A stretch of 64,000 bases of DNA from Chloroflexota bacterium (GCA_009838915.1 VXQT01000013.1:1-64000); one strand, 5' to 3'; positions 17,901-27,215 are shown, counted from the stretch's first letter. The notes: generated by a model not told the origin, from the sequence alone. Numbers and translations: made by a program.

Positions 17901-20900
17901 CGGCAACGTGAACTCGGCCAACGACGACGACATCGCGGTCACGATTAACCTCACGGACGTCAATGAAACGCCGACGATTGAGACCACCACGACCTCAATC
18001 TCCGTCGCGGAGAACCAGACCGGTGTCCTCACCTATGCCGCAGACGACCCGGACAACGACAACAACGAGGCGCACGACGCGAGCAACACGCTGACTTGGT
18101 CGGTGGAGACCGCCGACGACGGGAGCTTCTTTGAGATCGGCGCGACCAGCGGCGTGCTCACGTTCAAGAACGCGCCGAACTTCGAGAACCGGCAGGACGC
18201 CGGCAATGACGGGGTCTACAACGTCACGGTCACGGTCACCGACAACGGCATCGACGGCGCCAGGGGCGCGTCGAACCACCTCAGCGTCTCCAAGTCGCTG
18301 GCCGTGACTGTCACTGACGTCAACGAGACGCCCACACTGACCACGGCTCCCGCCGCCGTCTCGTTCGACGAGAACGCGACGGGCGTCGTTGCGACCTACA
18401 TCGCGACCGACCCGGACGCGACGACGGGAACGATGAGCTGGGACTTGATGGGTAACGACGCGGGCGACTTCAACATCACCTCAAACGTGAACGGGACAGC
18501 CGAGCTCAGGTTCAAGAGTCCGCCGGACTACGAGATGCCGGACGACACCGGCGGCAACAATGTCTACGACCTGACAGTGCGTGTGAGAGACAACGCGAGC
18601 CCCAGGCTGGAAGACACGCAGACCATCGCCGTCACCGTCAACGATCTAAACGAGACCCCTGTGATCGCGGGTGATGCCGGGCCAAGCTTCGCGGAGATCG
18701 AGTTCGATCACACGGCGACGGCATCAGAGCTCGTGATCGGCACCTACACAGCCACCGACGACGACAACGCGGACAACGCCGGCCTGCAAACGATCACGTT
18801 CGACGTGTCCGGCACGGACGCGGCTCACTTCAGCATTGACGCGAACACCGGCGTGCTGTCCTTCAGCATCGAGCCCGACTTTGAGAATCCCGCCGATTTG
18901 GCGGACTCAAACATGATGGGCGCCTCCGACAACATGTACGAGATCGTCGTGGAGGCGGACGACGGAGCGGGCGAGTCGAACAGCGTCGGGACATTCCCAG
19001 TCACCGTGACCGTCACCGGGGTCAACGAAACGCCGGAGGTGCCGGCCGGCGTTCCCGATGAGAACTTCGCAGAGATCGAATGGGATGCCGATTCCGCCGA
19101 CCTGGACGTGATGACCTACATCCCCCGGGACGAGGAGATCAGCATCCTCACCCAGCTGTCTTGGTCGCTGGCCGGTACCGATGCCGCCGACTTCCAGATC
19201 ACCGAGGACTCGACCACCGGCCACGGCACGCTGAGCTTCCGCAACCGGCCCAACTTCGAAGATCCGACCGACCGCGTGAACACCGCCGAGAGCCACACGG
19301 CCGGCGACAACATGTACGAATTCATCGTCAAGCTCAGCGACGGCCCGAACACGCGCGAGTATCCGATGACCGTGACGGTCACCAACATCAACGAGACGCC
19401 CGGGTTCACAGCGGTTTCGACTGGTCGGCACGCCGACGAGATCGAGTATGACTCTGGGATCACTGCAGCTGAGATGTCGACCATTCCCGCCACGGTGCCA
19501 AACCAGGCCTACTGGTACCGGGTCGAGGCTCGCGACGAGGAGGGCGACGACATCATCTGGACGATCGCCGGTCCAGACGCGGCTGACTTTGTCATTGCTG
19601 AGGACGCCGATTTCGTCATGACCGCCGATGCGGACGAGAGCGCCATCGCCCGCTGGAACATCGTGCCGGACTTCGAGGATCCGATGGGTTCCTCAACCGA
19701 TGTCGGCGCTAACGGCTACGTCTTCACGGTGAATGCGTCCGACGGCACCAATACCGCGATGCATGAGGTCTTCATCCGTATCTTCGACGTCAACGAGCGG
19801 CCGGAGTTCACGGGAACCGTCGAGACCGCGATCGCGCTCGACGAACACGACGCAACCCTGGACGCGGACTTCTCGGAGCCGCCCTATGCCTTCCCCACGA
19901 TCGCGACCTACACCGGTCGCGACGAGGAGGGCGGGGTTACATGGTCGCTGACGGGAACGGACGCGGGCGACTTCGAGATCGACTCGGGCGGCAACGTCGT
20001 CTTCAAAGAGACGCCCAGCTTCGAGGATCCCAAGGACTCCGGCGGCGACAACGTCTACAACTTCACCGTCGTGACCACCGACATCCTGAGTAAGACGAAC
20101 CGCCGCACCGCCGAGCAGCCCGTCACCGTGACGGTGCGCGATATCGAGGAGACGGGCGTGATCCAGGTGAGCAACCTGGATCCGGTCGTAGGGGACACGA
20201 TTTCGTTCACGTTGTCGGACCCTGACGGCAACATCGACACAACTGCTACAAACATCAGCTGGACCCTGAGGGGGCAGGAATCCGGAGTCTGGCAGCCAAT
20301 CACTATCGGCAGCGCCGCCTCGACCACGCTGAGCTACACGGTTGACGAGGACGACGCCGGGAAGCCGTTGCGGGCCGAGGTGTCCTACTTCGACCGGCGA
20401 AACGCGGACCGCAACTTCGCCAATCGCAAGATGCTGACCAGCGGCGAGACGTCGCCGGTGCAGGCCGACCCTCTACCCAATGTGAAACCTCGATTCCGCT
20501 CGGGAACCAGCCAGGCGATCGAAGAGGGGCCCGCAGGGAGGATTCTGCCCGAACGAATCACGGCCACGGACCGCGACGGCGACAACCTCACCTTCGCCAT
20601 TGATCCGGGGCAGGACTCTGCGCTCTTCGAGATCGATCCATCATCCGGACAGATCACGGCCGTCGGCGACCTGGATTTCGAGACGGCGGGGCCGCAGGGA
20701 CTGTTGTTCTTCACCGTGAGCCTGCATGACGGCAAGGGCCTGGACATCAATGACATGGTGATCAATGACGACTCGGTCGACGTGACAACCGATGTGTCGG
20801 TGCGCGTGATCGACGTAGAGGAGGAGGGTGTCGTCACCCTCTCGGACACAGAGCCCGAGGCAGGGACGCCGGTGACGGCGACCCTCACGGACGGCGATGG

Positions 20901-23900
20901 CGGGGTCACAGGCCAGAGCTGGCAGTGGTCCCGCTCGCAGGACGGACGCTCAGGCTGGTCGCCCGCAACGGGATCGGGAGCAACCACCAACAGGTACACC
21001 CCCACGGTGAGCGATGAGGACTCCTACCTGCGGGCCGTGGTGGAGTACACGGACCGGCGCGGCGGCGGCAAGCGGGCGGAAGCAATCACCAACCCGGTGC
21101 CCAGCGAGAACCGCCGGCCGCTGTTCCCCTCGTCGGAGACGGGCCAGCGCACGGTGGATGAGAACTCGCGGGCGGGGACCAACGTCGGCGCGCCGGTGGC
21201 AGCGGAAGACCCTGAGAACGACCGGTTGACCTACACGCTGACCGGCGCCGACGCCGCCTCGTTCACGATCACGGGCAGCGGCCAGATTCGAGTTGGCTCG
21301 GGCGCGACACTGGACTTCGAGACCAAGTCCAGCTACCGCGTCACCGTGGAGGTGCACGACGGCAAGGACGGCGCCGGCGCCACATCAACCGCAATCGACG
21401 ACACGCAAAACGTGACGATCACAGTGGCGAACGTCGAAGAACCCGGTTCCGTCACTCTTTCCTCGGAGACGGCGACGATCCAGGCGCGGGTCCCGGTGAC
21501 GGCCACGCTGGAGGACGACGACATTCCGACCAACGTCACCTGGCAATGGTCGCGCTCCCGCAGCAGCACCTCAGGATGGGCCAACATCGCCGGGGCGACG
21601 TCCGCCGTGTTCACTCCGGACGACACCGACGCGGGCAACTACATCCGGGCGATCGCCAGCTACGACGATGGCGAAGGCTCGGGTAAGACGGCGGTCAAGG
21701 TGTCGCCGCGGATCGGACAGCCGCCGCCGGTCAACTCGGCGCCGGCGTTCCCGGCGACGGAGCGAGGCCAGCGCGAGCTGCAAGAGAACGCCAACGCCGG
21801 AGATCCAGTGGGCGATCCCGTTGCCGCCACGGACTTCAACAACGACCCGCTGACGTACACGCTCAGCGGCACAGACGCGCCGCTGTTCACAGTCGGCGCG
21901 AACGACGGGCAGTTGCGAGTTGCCTCCGGCGCGCAACTGGACTTCGAGACGAAGCGCACACTGCGGGTCACGGTCGAGGTCTCGGACGGCGCGGACTCGC
22001 TGGGCGACCCGGACGACGACGCGATCGACGACCGGCAGAGCGTGGTCATCACGCTCATCGACGTGAACGAAGCGCCTGTCGTCACCGGCGAAGACATGCC
22101 CTCCTTCCCGGAGAACTCCGATCGGGCAGTCGCGACATACACCGGCACGGACCCGGAGCGCGACAAGCTGAATTGGTCCGTGGACAACGATGACGATTTC
22201 TTCATCACCCAGAGCGGAGCGTTGTACTTCGCCTCGCCGCCCGACTACGAGGACCAGACCTCTTACTCGGTGACCATTACTGCCACTGACGACGATCCAG
22301 TCCAAAGTCTTTCTGGTTCTCTGTCGGTAACCGTCTCGGTGACGGATGTGGAGGAGTCTGGGGTAGTCACTATCACCCCGCCGCGCGGCTGGGTGGACGT
22401 GTCAACGCAGCTCACGGCTGGCTTGGAAGACGACGACGGCAGCGTCTCAGGCGAGCAGTGGCAGTGGTCGCGTTCCAGTAACCGCTCGAGCTGGTCGGAC
22501 ATTCCCGGCGCAAACAATGCGAGTTACACGGCAACCAGTGACGACGTCAACCAGTACTTGCGCGCAACAGTCTCGTACACCGACCGTCGGGGCGGCAACA
22601 AGGAGGCCTCGGCCTCGACCCAGGCGCGAATCGGCGCGACCCGTCCAGGCACCAATAGCGCGCCTGACTTCACGGAGACGTCGACAACGCGCAGCATCCG
22701 TCAGGGATCTGGGAAGGGCCGTCCGGTTGGCGCGCCGGTGCGCGCCATGGACGACGACGAAGGCGAAGTCCTTACCTATGAACTGGAAGGAGCCGACGCG
22801 GAGCACTTCACGATCGATCCGTTGACCGGTCAAATCAGGACGAGCGACGTGCTGGTCGAAGCGGATCAGGACACATACAGCCTCGACGTGACCGTCAACG
22901 ACGGCTTCGATGCTTCGTACGACGCAGACGATGGCGTAGACGACAGGATCCAGGTAGTGATCACGGTCACGGGCGGCGCCTTCATTCGCTCCGGTTCCTC
23001 AGGCGGCGGCGGGGGATTCGGCTTCGTGCTACCTCCCCCCGTGGCTCCCTCCGCGGCCGACTTCGACTGGAACGTCGACCGCGACTTGGACGAACTCGAC
23101 CCCAAGAACGAGAATCCGACCGGCATCTGGTCGGACGGCGAGACCATCTGGGTGCTGGAGAACTCAACCAGCGGCCTTGGCCGCGTCTTCGCATACGAGC
23201 TCCACAGCGGCGATCGCCTCGAGGAAGCCGAGTTCGAACTAGATTCCGGCAACCGCTTTTCCCACGACATCTGGTCGGATGGTGAGGTGATGTGGGTCGC
23301 CGACAGCGGGCAGGACAAGCTCTTCGCCTATCGGCTCGAGGATGGCGCGCGGCTCCCCGACCGCGATCTCGAACTTGATGAGCGCAATCGTGACCCACGC
23401 GGTATCTGGTCTGACGGCACCCTCATGTACGTCGTTGACAGCAGACAGGATGCGCTCTTCGTCTATGAACTGGCCAGCGGCGAGCTGCTGGCTGAGTACG
23501 AGCTCGACTCGCTCAACCGCAGTCCGCGCGGCACTTGGTCCGACGGCGTCACGATCTGGATCTCCGACGATGGCGCCAACCGTGTGTTCGCGTATCGCAT
23601 CGAGGAAGGCGCGTTGACGCGCCTTGAGTCGGAAGAGTTCAGTTTCCGCTTCCTGCTCAAGGCCGGCAATGGCGACGCACGCGGTATCTGGTCCGATCTC
23701 GAGGTACTGCTGGTTGCGGATGCACAGGACGCCAAGCTCTACAGCTACAACATGCCCGACGCGTTTGATGCGCGGTTGAAATCGCTGTCGCTCAGTTCAG
23801 TCGAGTTCGGTCCCTTCTCTCCTCTGCGCACGGAGTATCGCGGAACATCGAGCGCCGACTTCACCACTGTCGACGTGGAGGCGGCGCAGGATGATGCCAG

Positions 23901-24702
23901 CGTCAAGATTGAACCGGCCGACACCGACAGCGACGCTGAGAGCGGGCACCAGGTCGCGCTGTCGGCAGGTGTTCGGGTCATCATCACGGTGATCTCGCCC
24001 GACGGCAGCCGAACGCGCGCCTACCGCGTGACGGTGGAGACCGGCAACCAGGCCCCAAGGTCCACCGCGCTACCGAGGCTCCAGCTCATCACAGGTGAAG
24101 ACCCGACCCGAATCGATCTGGCCACGTACTTCAGCGACCCGGACGGTGATCCGCTTGACTACACGCTGGGCCGATCCTCGGATCTGGGCGTAGCGACCGC
24201 GGTGCTGGACAACGGCGTGCTGGTCGTGACTCCGGTTGGTCCGGGTACGGCGAGCGTGATCGTGTCGGCAAGCGACGGATCGCTGAACAGCCCCACGAGC
24301 AGGTTGAGCGTTACGGTCGCGCCGGCGCCGACAGTGGCGGAGGCGCGTATCGCCGCTCGTCGCGTCGCGGCCGGCCGCGTCGAGTTTGCGCTCCAGGTTC
24401 GCGCCCGAGGTGAGTCCTGGCAGTCGTTGATCCTGCCTCAGCGGCGCTTCCTGGCCGCGGACTCGCCGACGGGCGCATGGCGCGTCAGCACGGTGATCGA
24501 GGTGGGAGCGGAACAGTCGGCCCGCAACCTCCGGATTGTCGCACGCCGCCTCGCAAGCGGCAGCGTCGAGTTCGCTTTGCTCAACCGCCTCGAAGACGGG
24601 ACCTGGAGCGCTCGCCTCCTGCCTCGCGCCCGATTCCTCCCTGCTACCGCCGCGTTCGACCGCTGGCACTTCAGCACGCCCCTGGATGTCGCCTCACCAT
24701 AG
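14953..24702 (+). CDS. Giant cadherin-repeat surface adhesin (3249 residues)
   Basis: The N-terminal signal or anchor helix is at residues 37-55 (IRLTALLAMIALAGLLTVSQ). Next come a fibronectin III-like domain (about 60-155) and a choice-of-anchor type beta domain (about 190-350). Sixteen cadherin-like modules follow (about 355-2685), recognised by PEN near the start, LTGTDA-like cores, YNVTVxVRD and a closing D/NVNExP. Five Ig-like modules (for example WQWSRSRSSTSGW) are inserted after modules 4, 11, 12, 13 and 15. Then come five or six WSDGxTxWV propeller-like repeats (about 2715-2935), a cadherin-like beta sandwich, an Ig-like domain and two copies of the shared RIAARR motif at the C terminus. 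Cadherin modules usually bind calcium. No LPXTG, PEP-CTERM or type IX sorting signal was seen. ATG 14989 and 14998 are alternative starts. Likely role: cell-cell or particle adhesion. Confidence 0.93.
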   Translation: MQSALPADVWGVMSAMAMERAHKGTSDRRWFRFANIRLTALLAMIALAGLLTVSQDGVHADATCNVPPINLASALGEDNASVVLNWEASGECTPDEYAVYRRDMDVEGSRMTKIASVDGDVLTYTDTTVTAGEDYRYRIRSNDQGSRSNRTDITIPEATATEPEPESDPVEQSSESQPRSVPRNEVTLVGNFNQSGSTSEASSIQAQAFTTGSNSVQYVLNTVELRFTGTSNATTLLVKIFTTNSDGTPNAEHATLTNPDSIGNGTQAFTAPDDTTLDPSTTYAVVITSSIGGSLAGNVERIDSTGEDSGGADGWTIADNRLWKSVPEDAWTSDDTNLLKIRIKGTILGNNEPEFDAETATRTVPENSVSGTNVGDPVSAMDDDSEDTLEYRLTGTDASSFTIESASGQIKTSAALNFESKDSYSVVVEVRDSKNDAGAADTVWDDTIAVTINVDDVDEPPVITSTGAGFATISVAENTPDTTILATYTADDPENGTLVWTLTGADSNLFDLFGADLHFKDSPDYEDRRDSGQDNVYNVTVNVRDTADAVIDDTIAVAITVTNVNEPPSIGTVLISGERREGTPTSEVLATYNASDPESDQLIWSLSGPDAGDFTIGSGNGELRFSNVPDYENPADQGGNNVYNVTVQVRDGKNSQGGSDSAIDDTVAVTFEVVNVNEAPVITTTGTSFTTISRPENTATTAVLQTYAADDPETTDALTWTVTGPDAARFAIADHGDGQVDLKFSAVHDYENPTDVGTDNVYNVTVQVRDSKINTPGNTNGNADTMTDDFINVVVTVTNVDEPGTVTITGMESGGQELTASVTDIDGTVTSESWSWHRQGSTPGSFSGIPGATSNTYTTVAADVGKKLKAIVLYTDPQGSGKSANAETGTIGASNVEPSFSSMTATRSVAENSGLGVNVGSPVSTTDDDGDSLHYSLSGTDASSFTIVSTSGQIQTKSGITYNYESKSSYSVTVHVRDNKDAAGNVNSANDDDIAVTINLTDVNETPTIETTTTSISVAENQTGVLTYAADDPDNDNNEAHDASNTLTWSVETADDGSFFEIGATSGVLTFKNAPNFENRQDAGNDGVYNVTVTVTDNGIDGARGASNHLSVSKSLAVTVTDVNETPTLTTAPAAVSFDENATGVVATYIATDPDATTGTMSWDLMGNDAGDFNITSNVNGTAELRFKSPPDYEMPDDTGGNNVYDLTVRVRDNASPRLEDTQTIAVTVNDLNETPVIAGDAGPSFAEIEFDHTATASELVIGTYTATDDDNADNAGLQTITFDVSGTDAAHFSIDANTGVLSFSIEPDFENPADLADSNMMGASDNMYEIVVEADDGAGESNSVGTFPVTVTVTGVNETPEVPAGVPDENFAEIEWDADSADLDVMTYIPRDEEISILTQLSWSLAGTDAADFQITEDSTTGHGTLSFRNRPNFEDPTDRVNTAESHTAGDNMYEFIVKLSDGPNTREYPMTVTVTNINETPGFTAVSTGRHADEIEYDSGITAAEMSTIPATVPNQAYWYRVEARDEEGDDIIWTIAGPDAADFVIAEDADFVMTADADESAIARWNIVPDFEDPMGSSTDVGANGYVFTVNASDGTNTAMHEVFIRIFDVNERPEFTGTVETAIALDEHDATLDADFSEPPYAFPTIATYTGRDEEGGVTWSLTGTDAGDFEIDSGGNVVFKETPSFEDPKDSGGDNVYNFTVVTTDILSKTNRRTAEQPVTVTVRDIEETGVIQVSNLDPVVGDTISFTLSDPDGNIDTTATNISWTLRGQESGVWQPITIGSAASTTLSYTVDEDDAGKPLRAEVSYFDRRNADRNFANRKMLTSGETSPVQADPLPNVKPRFRSGTSQAIEEGPAGRILPERITATDRDGDNLTFAIDPGQDSALFEIDPSSGQITAVGDLDFETAGPQGLLFFTVSLHDGKGLDINDMVINDDSVDVTTDVSVRVIDVEEEGVVTLSDTEPEAGTPVTATLTDGDGGVTGQSWQWSRSQDGRSGWSPATGSGATTNRYTPTVSDEDSYLRAVVEYTDRRGGGKRAEAITNPVPSENRRPLFPSSETGQRTVDENSRAGTNVGAPVAAEDPENDRLTYTLTGADAASFTITGSGQIRVGSGATLDFETKSSYRVTVEVHDGKDGAGATSTAIDDTQNVTITVANVEEPGSVTLSSETATIQARVPVTATLEDDDIPTNVTWQWSRSRSSTSGWANIAGATSAVFTPDDTDAGNYIRAIASYDDGEGSGKTAVKVSPRIGQPPPVNSAPAFPATERGQRELQENANAGDPVGDPVAATDFNNDPLTYTLSGTDAPLFTVGANDGQLRVASGAQLDFETKRTLRVTVEVSDGADSLGDPDDDAIDDRQSVVITLIDVNEAPVVTGEDMPSFPENSDRAVATYTGTDPERDKLNWSVDNDDDFFITQSGALYFASPPDYEDQTSYSVTITATDDDPVQSLSGSLSVTVSVTDVEESGVVTITPPRGWVDVSTQLTAGLEDDDGSVSGEQWQWSRSSNRSSWSDIPGANNASYTATSDDVNQYLRATVSYTDRRGGNKEASASTQARIGATRPGTNSAPDFTETSTTRSIRQGSGKGRPVGAPVRAMDDDEGEVLTYELEGADAEHFTIDPLTGQIRTSDVLVEADQDTYSLDVTVNDGFDASYDADDGVDDRIQVVITVTGGAFIRSGSSGGGGGFGFVLPPPVAPSAADFDWNVDRDLDELDPKNENPTGIWSDGETIWVLENSTSGLGRVFAYELHSGDRLEEAEFELDSGNRFSHDIWSDGEVMWVADSGQDKLFAYRLEDGARLPDRDLELDERNRDPRGIWSDGTLMYVVDSRQDALFVYELASGELLAEYELDSLNRSPRGTWSDGVTIWISDDGANRVFAYRIEEGALTRLESEEFSFRFLLKAGNGDARGIWSDLEVLLVADAQDAKLYSYNMPDAFDARLKSLSLSSVEFGPFSPLRTEYRGTSSADFTTVDVEAAQDDASVKIEPADTDSDAESGHQVALSAGVRVIITVISPDGSRTRAYRVTVETGNQAPRSTALPRLQLITGEDPTRIDLATYFSDPDGDPLDYTLGRSSDLGVATAVLDNGVLVVTPVGPGTASVIVSASDGSLNSPTSRLSVTVAPAPTVAEARIAARRVAAGRVEFALQVRARGESWQSLILPQRRFLAADSPTGAWRVSTVIEVGAEQSARNLRIVARRLASGSVEFALLNRLEDGTWSARLLPRARFLPATAAFDRWHFSTPLDVASP
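24336..24693 (+). repeat. Two shared-motif copies at the C terminus of the giant adhesin
   Basis: Copy one (24336-24504) reads ARIAARRVAAGRVEFALQ ... GAWRVSTVIEV. Copy two (24523-24693) reads LRIVARRLASGSVEFALL ... DRWHFSTPLDV. They close the protein, where a surface-anchoring or sorting domain would be expected. Confidence 0.75.
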
Positions 24703-24801
24703 GAGACTCTTCCCCACACTCGCTGGGCCTGCTTCCGGCGGGCAGCGCTCTCGACTCAGACCGCCCCGTACTGGCATGTGGGGTGCTCTGGTTGGTCGTC
24801 G

Positions 24802-25185
24802 CTACGTCTGCATGATCTGGATCAGGTTGCCGCAGGTGTCGTCGAAGACCGCAATAGTGACAGCGCCCATCTCTGTCGGCCCGATGGAGAATGCCACGCC
24901 CAGTGACTTCAATCTCTCGAACTCCGCCTGGATGTCTGTCACGCCAAAGGACGCCGCTGGGATGCCCTGTTCAAACAACCCTCTCTGATAAGCCTCTGCC
25001 ACTGAGTTTTCATTCGGTTCAAGCAGAAGCTCGGTCCCATCCGGGTCATCGGGCGAGACGACGGTGAGCCACTTGAACTCCCCAACAGGAACGTCTTGCT
25101 TCTTCACGAAGCCGAGGGTATCGGTGTAGAACCGCAGGGCTTCGTCCTGGTCACTTACGAAGACGTTGGTGAGCGTGATTCGCAT
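24802..25185 (-). CDS. VOC-family (glyoxalase/bleomycin-resistance-like) protein
   Basis: The 127-residue product starts at ATG 25185, with AGAGGGGG upstream; the frame stays open further upstream, but that part is not conserved-looking. It has the beta-alpha-beta-beta-beta fold of the VOC superfamily: NVFVSDQDEALRFYTDTLGF at the start, ELLLEPN in the middle, and VAFSIGPTEMG with CGNLIQIMQT at the end. Members use a divalent metal to act on varied small molecules; the substrate cannot be told. It is convergent with the giant adhesin gene and divergent from the DUF35 gene. Confidence 0.9.
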   Translation of the reverse strand: MRITLTNVFVSDQDEALRFYTDTLGFVKKQDVPVGEFKWLTVVSPDDPDGTELLLEPNENSVAEAYQRGLFEQGIPAASFGVTDIQAEFERLKSLGVAFSIGPTEMGAVTIAVFDDTCGNLIQIMQT

Positions 25186-25377
25186 GTTGGGGCCCCCTCT
25201 GCTGTTCGTGCTGTCACTTGACTCACCGATCCATGACAACCCCGAGCGGTTCATCGGTGAAGACGAGCATCCGACACTTGCCACGTTTCATCGCACAACC
25301 GAACTGTATCCTGCAGCCATGCCGCAGGCGCCCCGCAAGAGCGTTAGGCCTGTGCCGCTTAGCGATGGAGAGAACCG

Positions 25378-25791
25378 ATGGCCAAGCAAGGCGTCGAGCC
25401 GGACGAACTGACTCAACCATTCTGGGATGCCGCGAACGAACAGCGGTTGGTTATCCAGTACTGCGTCGACTGCGATCGACTGCAGCATCCGCCCTCCGAC
25501 AGCTGCCGCGATTGCGACGACGGCGGGGAGCTCGGATGGAAGCAAGTCAGCGGACGCGGCAGGATCTACAACTACGGCGTCGTCCACGACTGCCCCATCC
25601 GCCTCTTGCAGGAGGACCAGCCGTTCAATCTCGCCGTGATCATGCTCGACGACGACCCGGGAATCCAGATGTACTCGCATCTGCCCGGCATACCGGTCGA
25701 CGACGTGCCGGTCGGCGCGGCTGTCGAGGTGATCTTCGAACCCTCGGCCAACGGACAGCTCGTGCCTGAGTGGCGCGTGATTGCCGACTGA
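25378..25791 (+). CDS. DUF35 zinc-ribbon/OB-fold acyl-CoA-binding protein
   Basis: The product is 137 residues from ATG 25378 (GGAGAGAACC upstream). The N-terminal rubredoxin-like zinc ribbon has CVDC and CRDC around QHPPSDS. The C-terminal OB fold includes GRGRIYNYGVVHDCPI and the closing VEVIFEPSANGQLVPEWRV. DUF35 proteins pair with thiolase-like enzymes and supply part of the acyl-CoA site; in actinobacterial steroid degradation a DUF35 domain (ChsH2) binds the Ltp2 aldolase. The thiolase-like partner is the next gene, 42 bases on, so the two probably form a complex. Confidence 0.93.
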   Translation: MAKQGVEPDELTQPFWDAANEQRLVIQYCVDCDRLQHPPSDSCRDCDDGGELGWKQVSGRGRIYNYGVVHDCPIRLLQEDQPFNLAVIMLDDDPGIQMYSHLPGIPVDDVPVGAAVEVIFEPSANGQLVPEWRVIAD

Positions 25792-25833
25792 TCCTCTTCC
25801 GTTCGATAACCCGACTGGCTTGGAGTACCCGAC

Positions 25834-27156
25834 ATGACCACACCAACCGCACCCGATGCGATGTACCGCAATGACGAGGGGCTAGGGATCTGGGAGCACC
25901 GGGGCAAGGTGGCCGCGGTCGGCGTTGGCCATGCGCCAACGTCGCGCCGCTGGGACGGCCGGCCCGAGACTTGCGTCGGCGCGATCACTATCGACGCGCT
26001 GCGCAAGGCGATCGACGACGCCGGCGTCGCGCCAGACCAGATTGATGGCCTGGTCATTGTCCCTGTAACTACCACAGGGGCGTTCTGGGAAGCGGGCAAG
26101 CCGCTCCCGATGGATGTAATCCAGAGCTTCAACCAGACCGACGATCCGCTCGACGGCATCGCCAAACTCAGCGCCGAGTGGCTGCTCGCCAACATGCCCG
26201 AGCTGACCAACGTCAACTTCACCATGTACGGCCCTGGCTGCATGTCCAACGCGCTCAACGTCACCGCCCAGGCCGTGGGCGACGGTCTGGCTCACACCTG
26301 CCTCGTCGTCAAGAGTTGGCACAACTTCGAGGGCCGCTACTACCAGGGCGGCGCCAACGCCGGCAACGCCTTGCCGGGGACTCCGGCGATCACCCAGCTC
26401 TGGGGAGGTCCCGCTTCCTACAGCACGGCCCTGCAATTCGCCGAATATTGCCGCAAGTACGGCAAAGCCCACGACATGATGGCGCCGTTCATGGAGAACT
26501 CGCGCCGCAATGGACTCAGGTTCCCCGAGGGTTACTGGGCCCAGCATCGGCCGGAGGAACTGGGGCCCGAGGACTATCTCGCCTCGCGCTGGATCGCGAA
26601 GCCGGCTAACCTGTTCGACAACGACATTCCGATCATGATGTCGGGCGCCTACCTGTTCTCCACGGCCGAGCGCGCGCAAGACATGAAGCAGAAGCCGGTC
26701 TACATCCTCAATCACGCCTCCAGCAACACCCGACCGCGCAGCCTGCTGCCCACGCTGGATGAAGTAGAAGCCGACACTGCCCTCACCGGCCGCAAGATCT
26801 ACGAGGGCGCCGGGATCACCGCCGACGATCTCTCCTTCGAGAACATGTACGACGGTTTCTCGCTATTCCATCAGTTCCACCTCGAAGGCCTGGGCTATCG
26901 GGGGATCAAGTTCGGCGAGGCGCTGGACTTCTACCAGACCGATATCAGCATCGAGGGACCGAATCCGGTCTCCCCAAGCGGGGGCAATGTCGGTAGCGGT
27001 CGCAGCCGGGTCTGGATGCACACGGACTGTATCCAACAGTTGCAGGGCCGCGCCGGCGCGCGGCAGGTCACCGGTGTCAAACCGGAGGTGGGAGTTTCCG
27101 GCGGGCCGATGCCGCTCGGAGGCAACTACACCGTCTGGAGCGCCAGCCCCGACTAG
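25834..27156 (+). CDS. Thiolase-like protein (SCP-x/Ltp2-type, probable lyase or retro-aldolase)
   Basis: The 440-residue product has a thiolase fold. Visible are an N-terminal VAAVGVGHAPTSR strand, the pattern TIDALRKAIDDAGVAPDQIDG, and Cys136 in YGPGCMSNALN near where the nucleophile lies in true thiolases. The C-terminal GGNVGSGRSRVWMHTDCI occupies the place of the usual GGHPxGxSG segment, but the GHP catalytic His is absent. Loss of that His argues against ordinary thiolysis and for an Ltp2-like carbon-carbon lyase working with the DUF35 protein. The substrate would be a CoA-linked side chain; its identity is unknown. Confidence 0.9.
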   Translation: MTTPTAPDAMYRNDEGLGIWEHRGKVAAVGVGHAPTSRRWDGRPETCVGAITIDALRKAIDDAGVAPDQIDGLVIVPVTTTGAFWEAGKPLPMDVIQSFNQTDDPLDGIAKLSAEWLLANMPELTNVNFTMYGPGCMSNALNVTAQAVGDGLAHTCLVVKSWHNFEGRYYQGGANAGNALPGTPAITQLWGGPASYSTALQFAEYCRKYGKAHDMMAPFMENSRRNGLRFPEGYWAQHRPEELGPEDYLASRWIAKPANLFDNDIPIMMSGAYLFSTAERAQDMKQKPVYILNHASSNTRPRSLLPTLDEVEADTALTGRKIYEGAGITADDLSFENMYDGFSLFHQFHLEGLGYRGIKFGEALDFYQTDISIEGPNPVSPSGGNVGSGRSRVWMHTDCIQQLQGRAGARQVTGVKPEVGVSGGPMPLGGNYTVWSASPD

Positions 27157-27168
27157 AACAATCTCCCG

Positions 27169-27207
27169 CTTCCCCCTCTGGGGGAAGCTGCCGAAGGCTG
27201 AAGGGGG
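27169..27207. repeat. GC-rich palindromic intergenic repeat, copy A
   Basis: CTTCCCCC-TCT-GGGGGAAG is a perfect 8-base stem, followed by the tail CTGCCGAAGGCTGAAGGGGG. It lies 12 bases after the thiolase-like stop. Its last arm also sits where the ribosome site of the HAD gene should be. Confidence 0.7.
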
Positions 27208-27215
27208 CGCCCGCG

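Noticed and set aside
27184-27191. GAAG-type sequence of repeat copy A as the true ribosome site of the HAD gene
   Set aside because: The GAAGGGGG at the end of copy A lies nearer and is better placed; whether the repeat serves translation at all is unproven, so I did not list it as a separate site.
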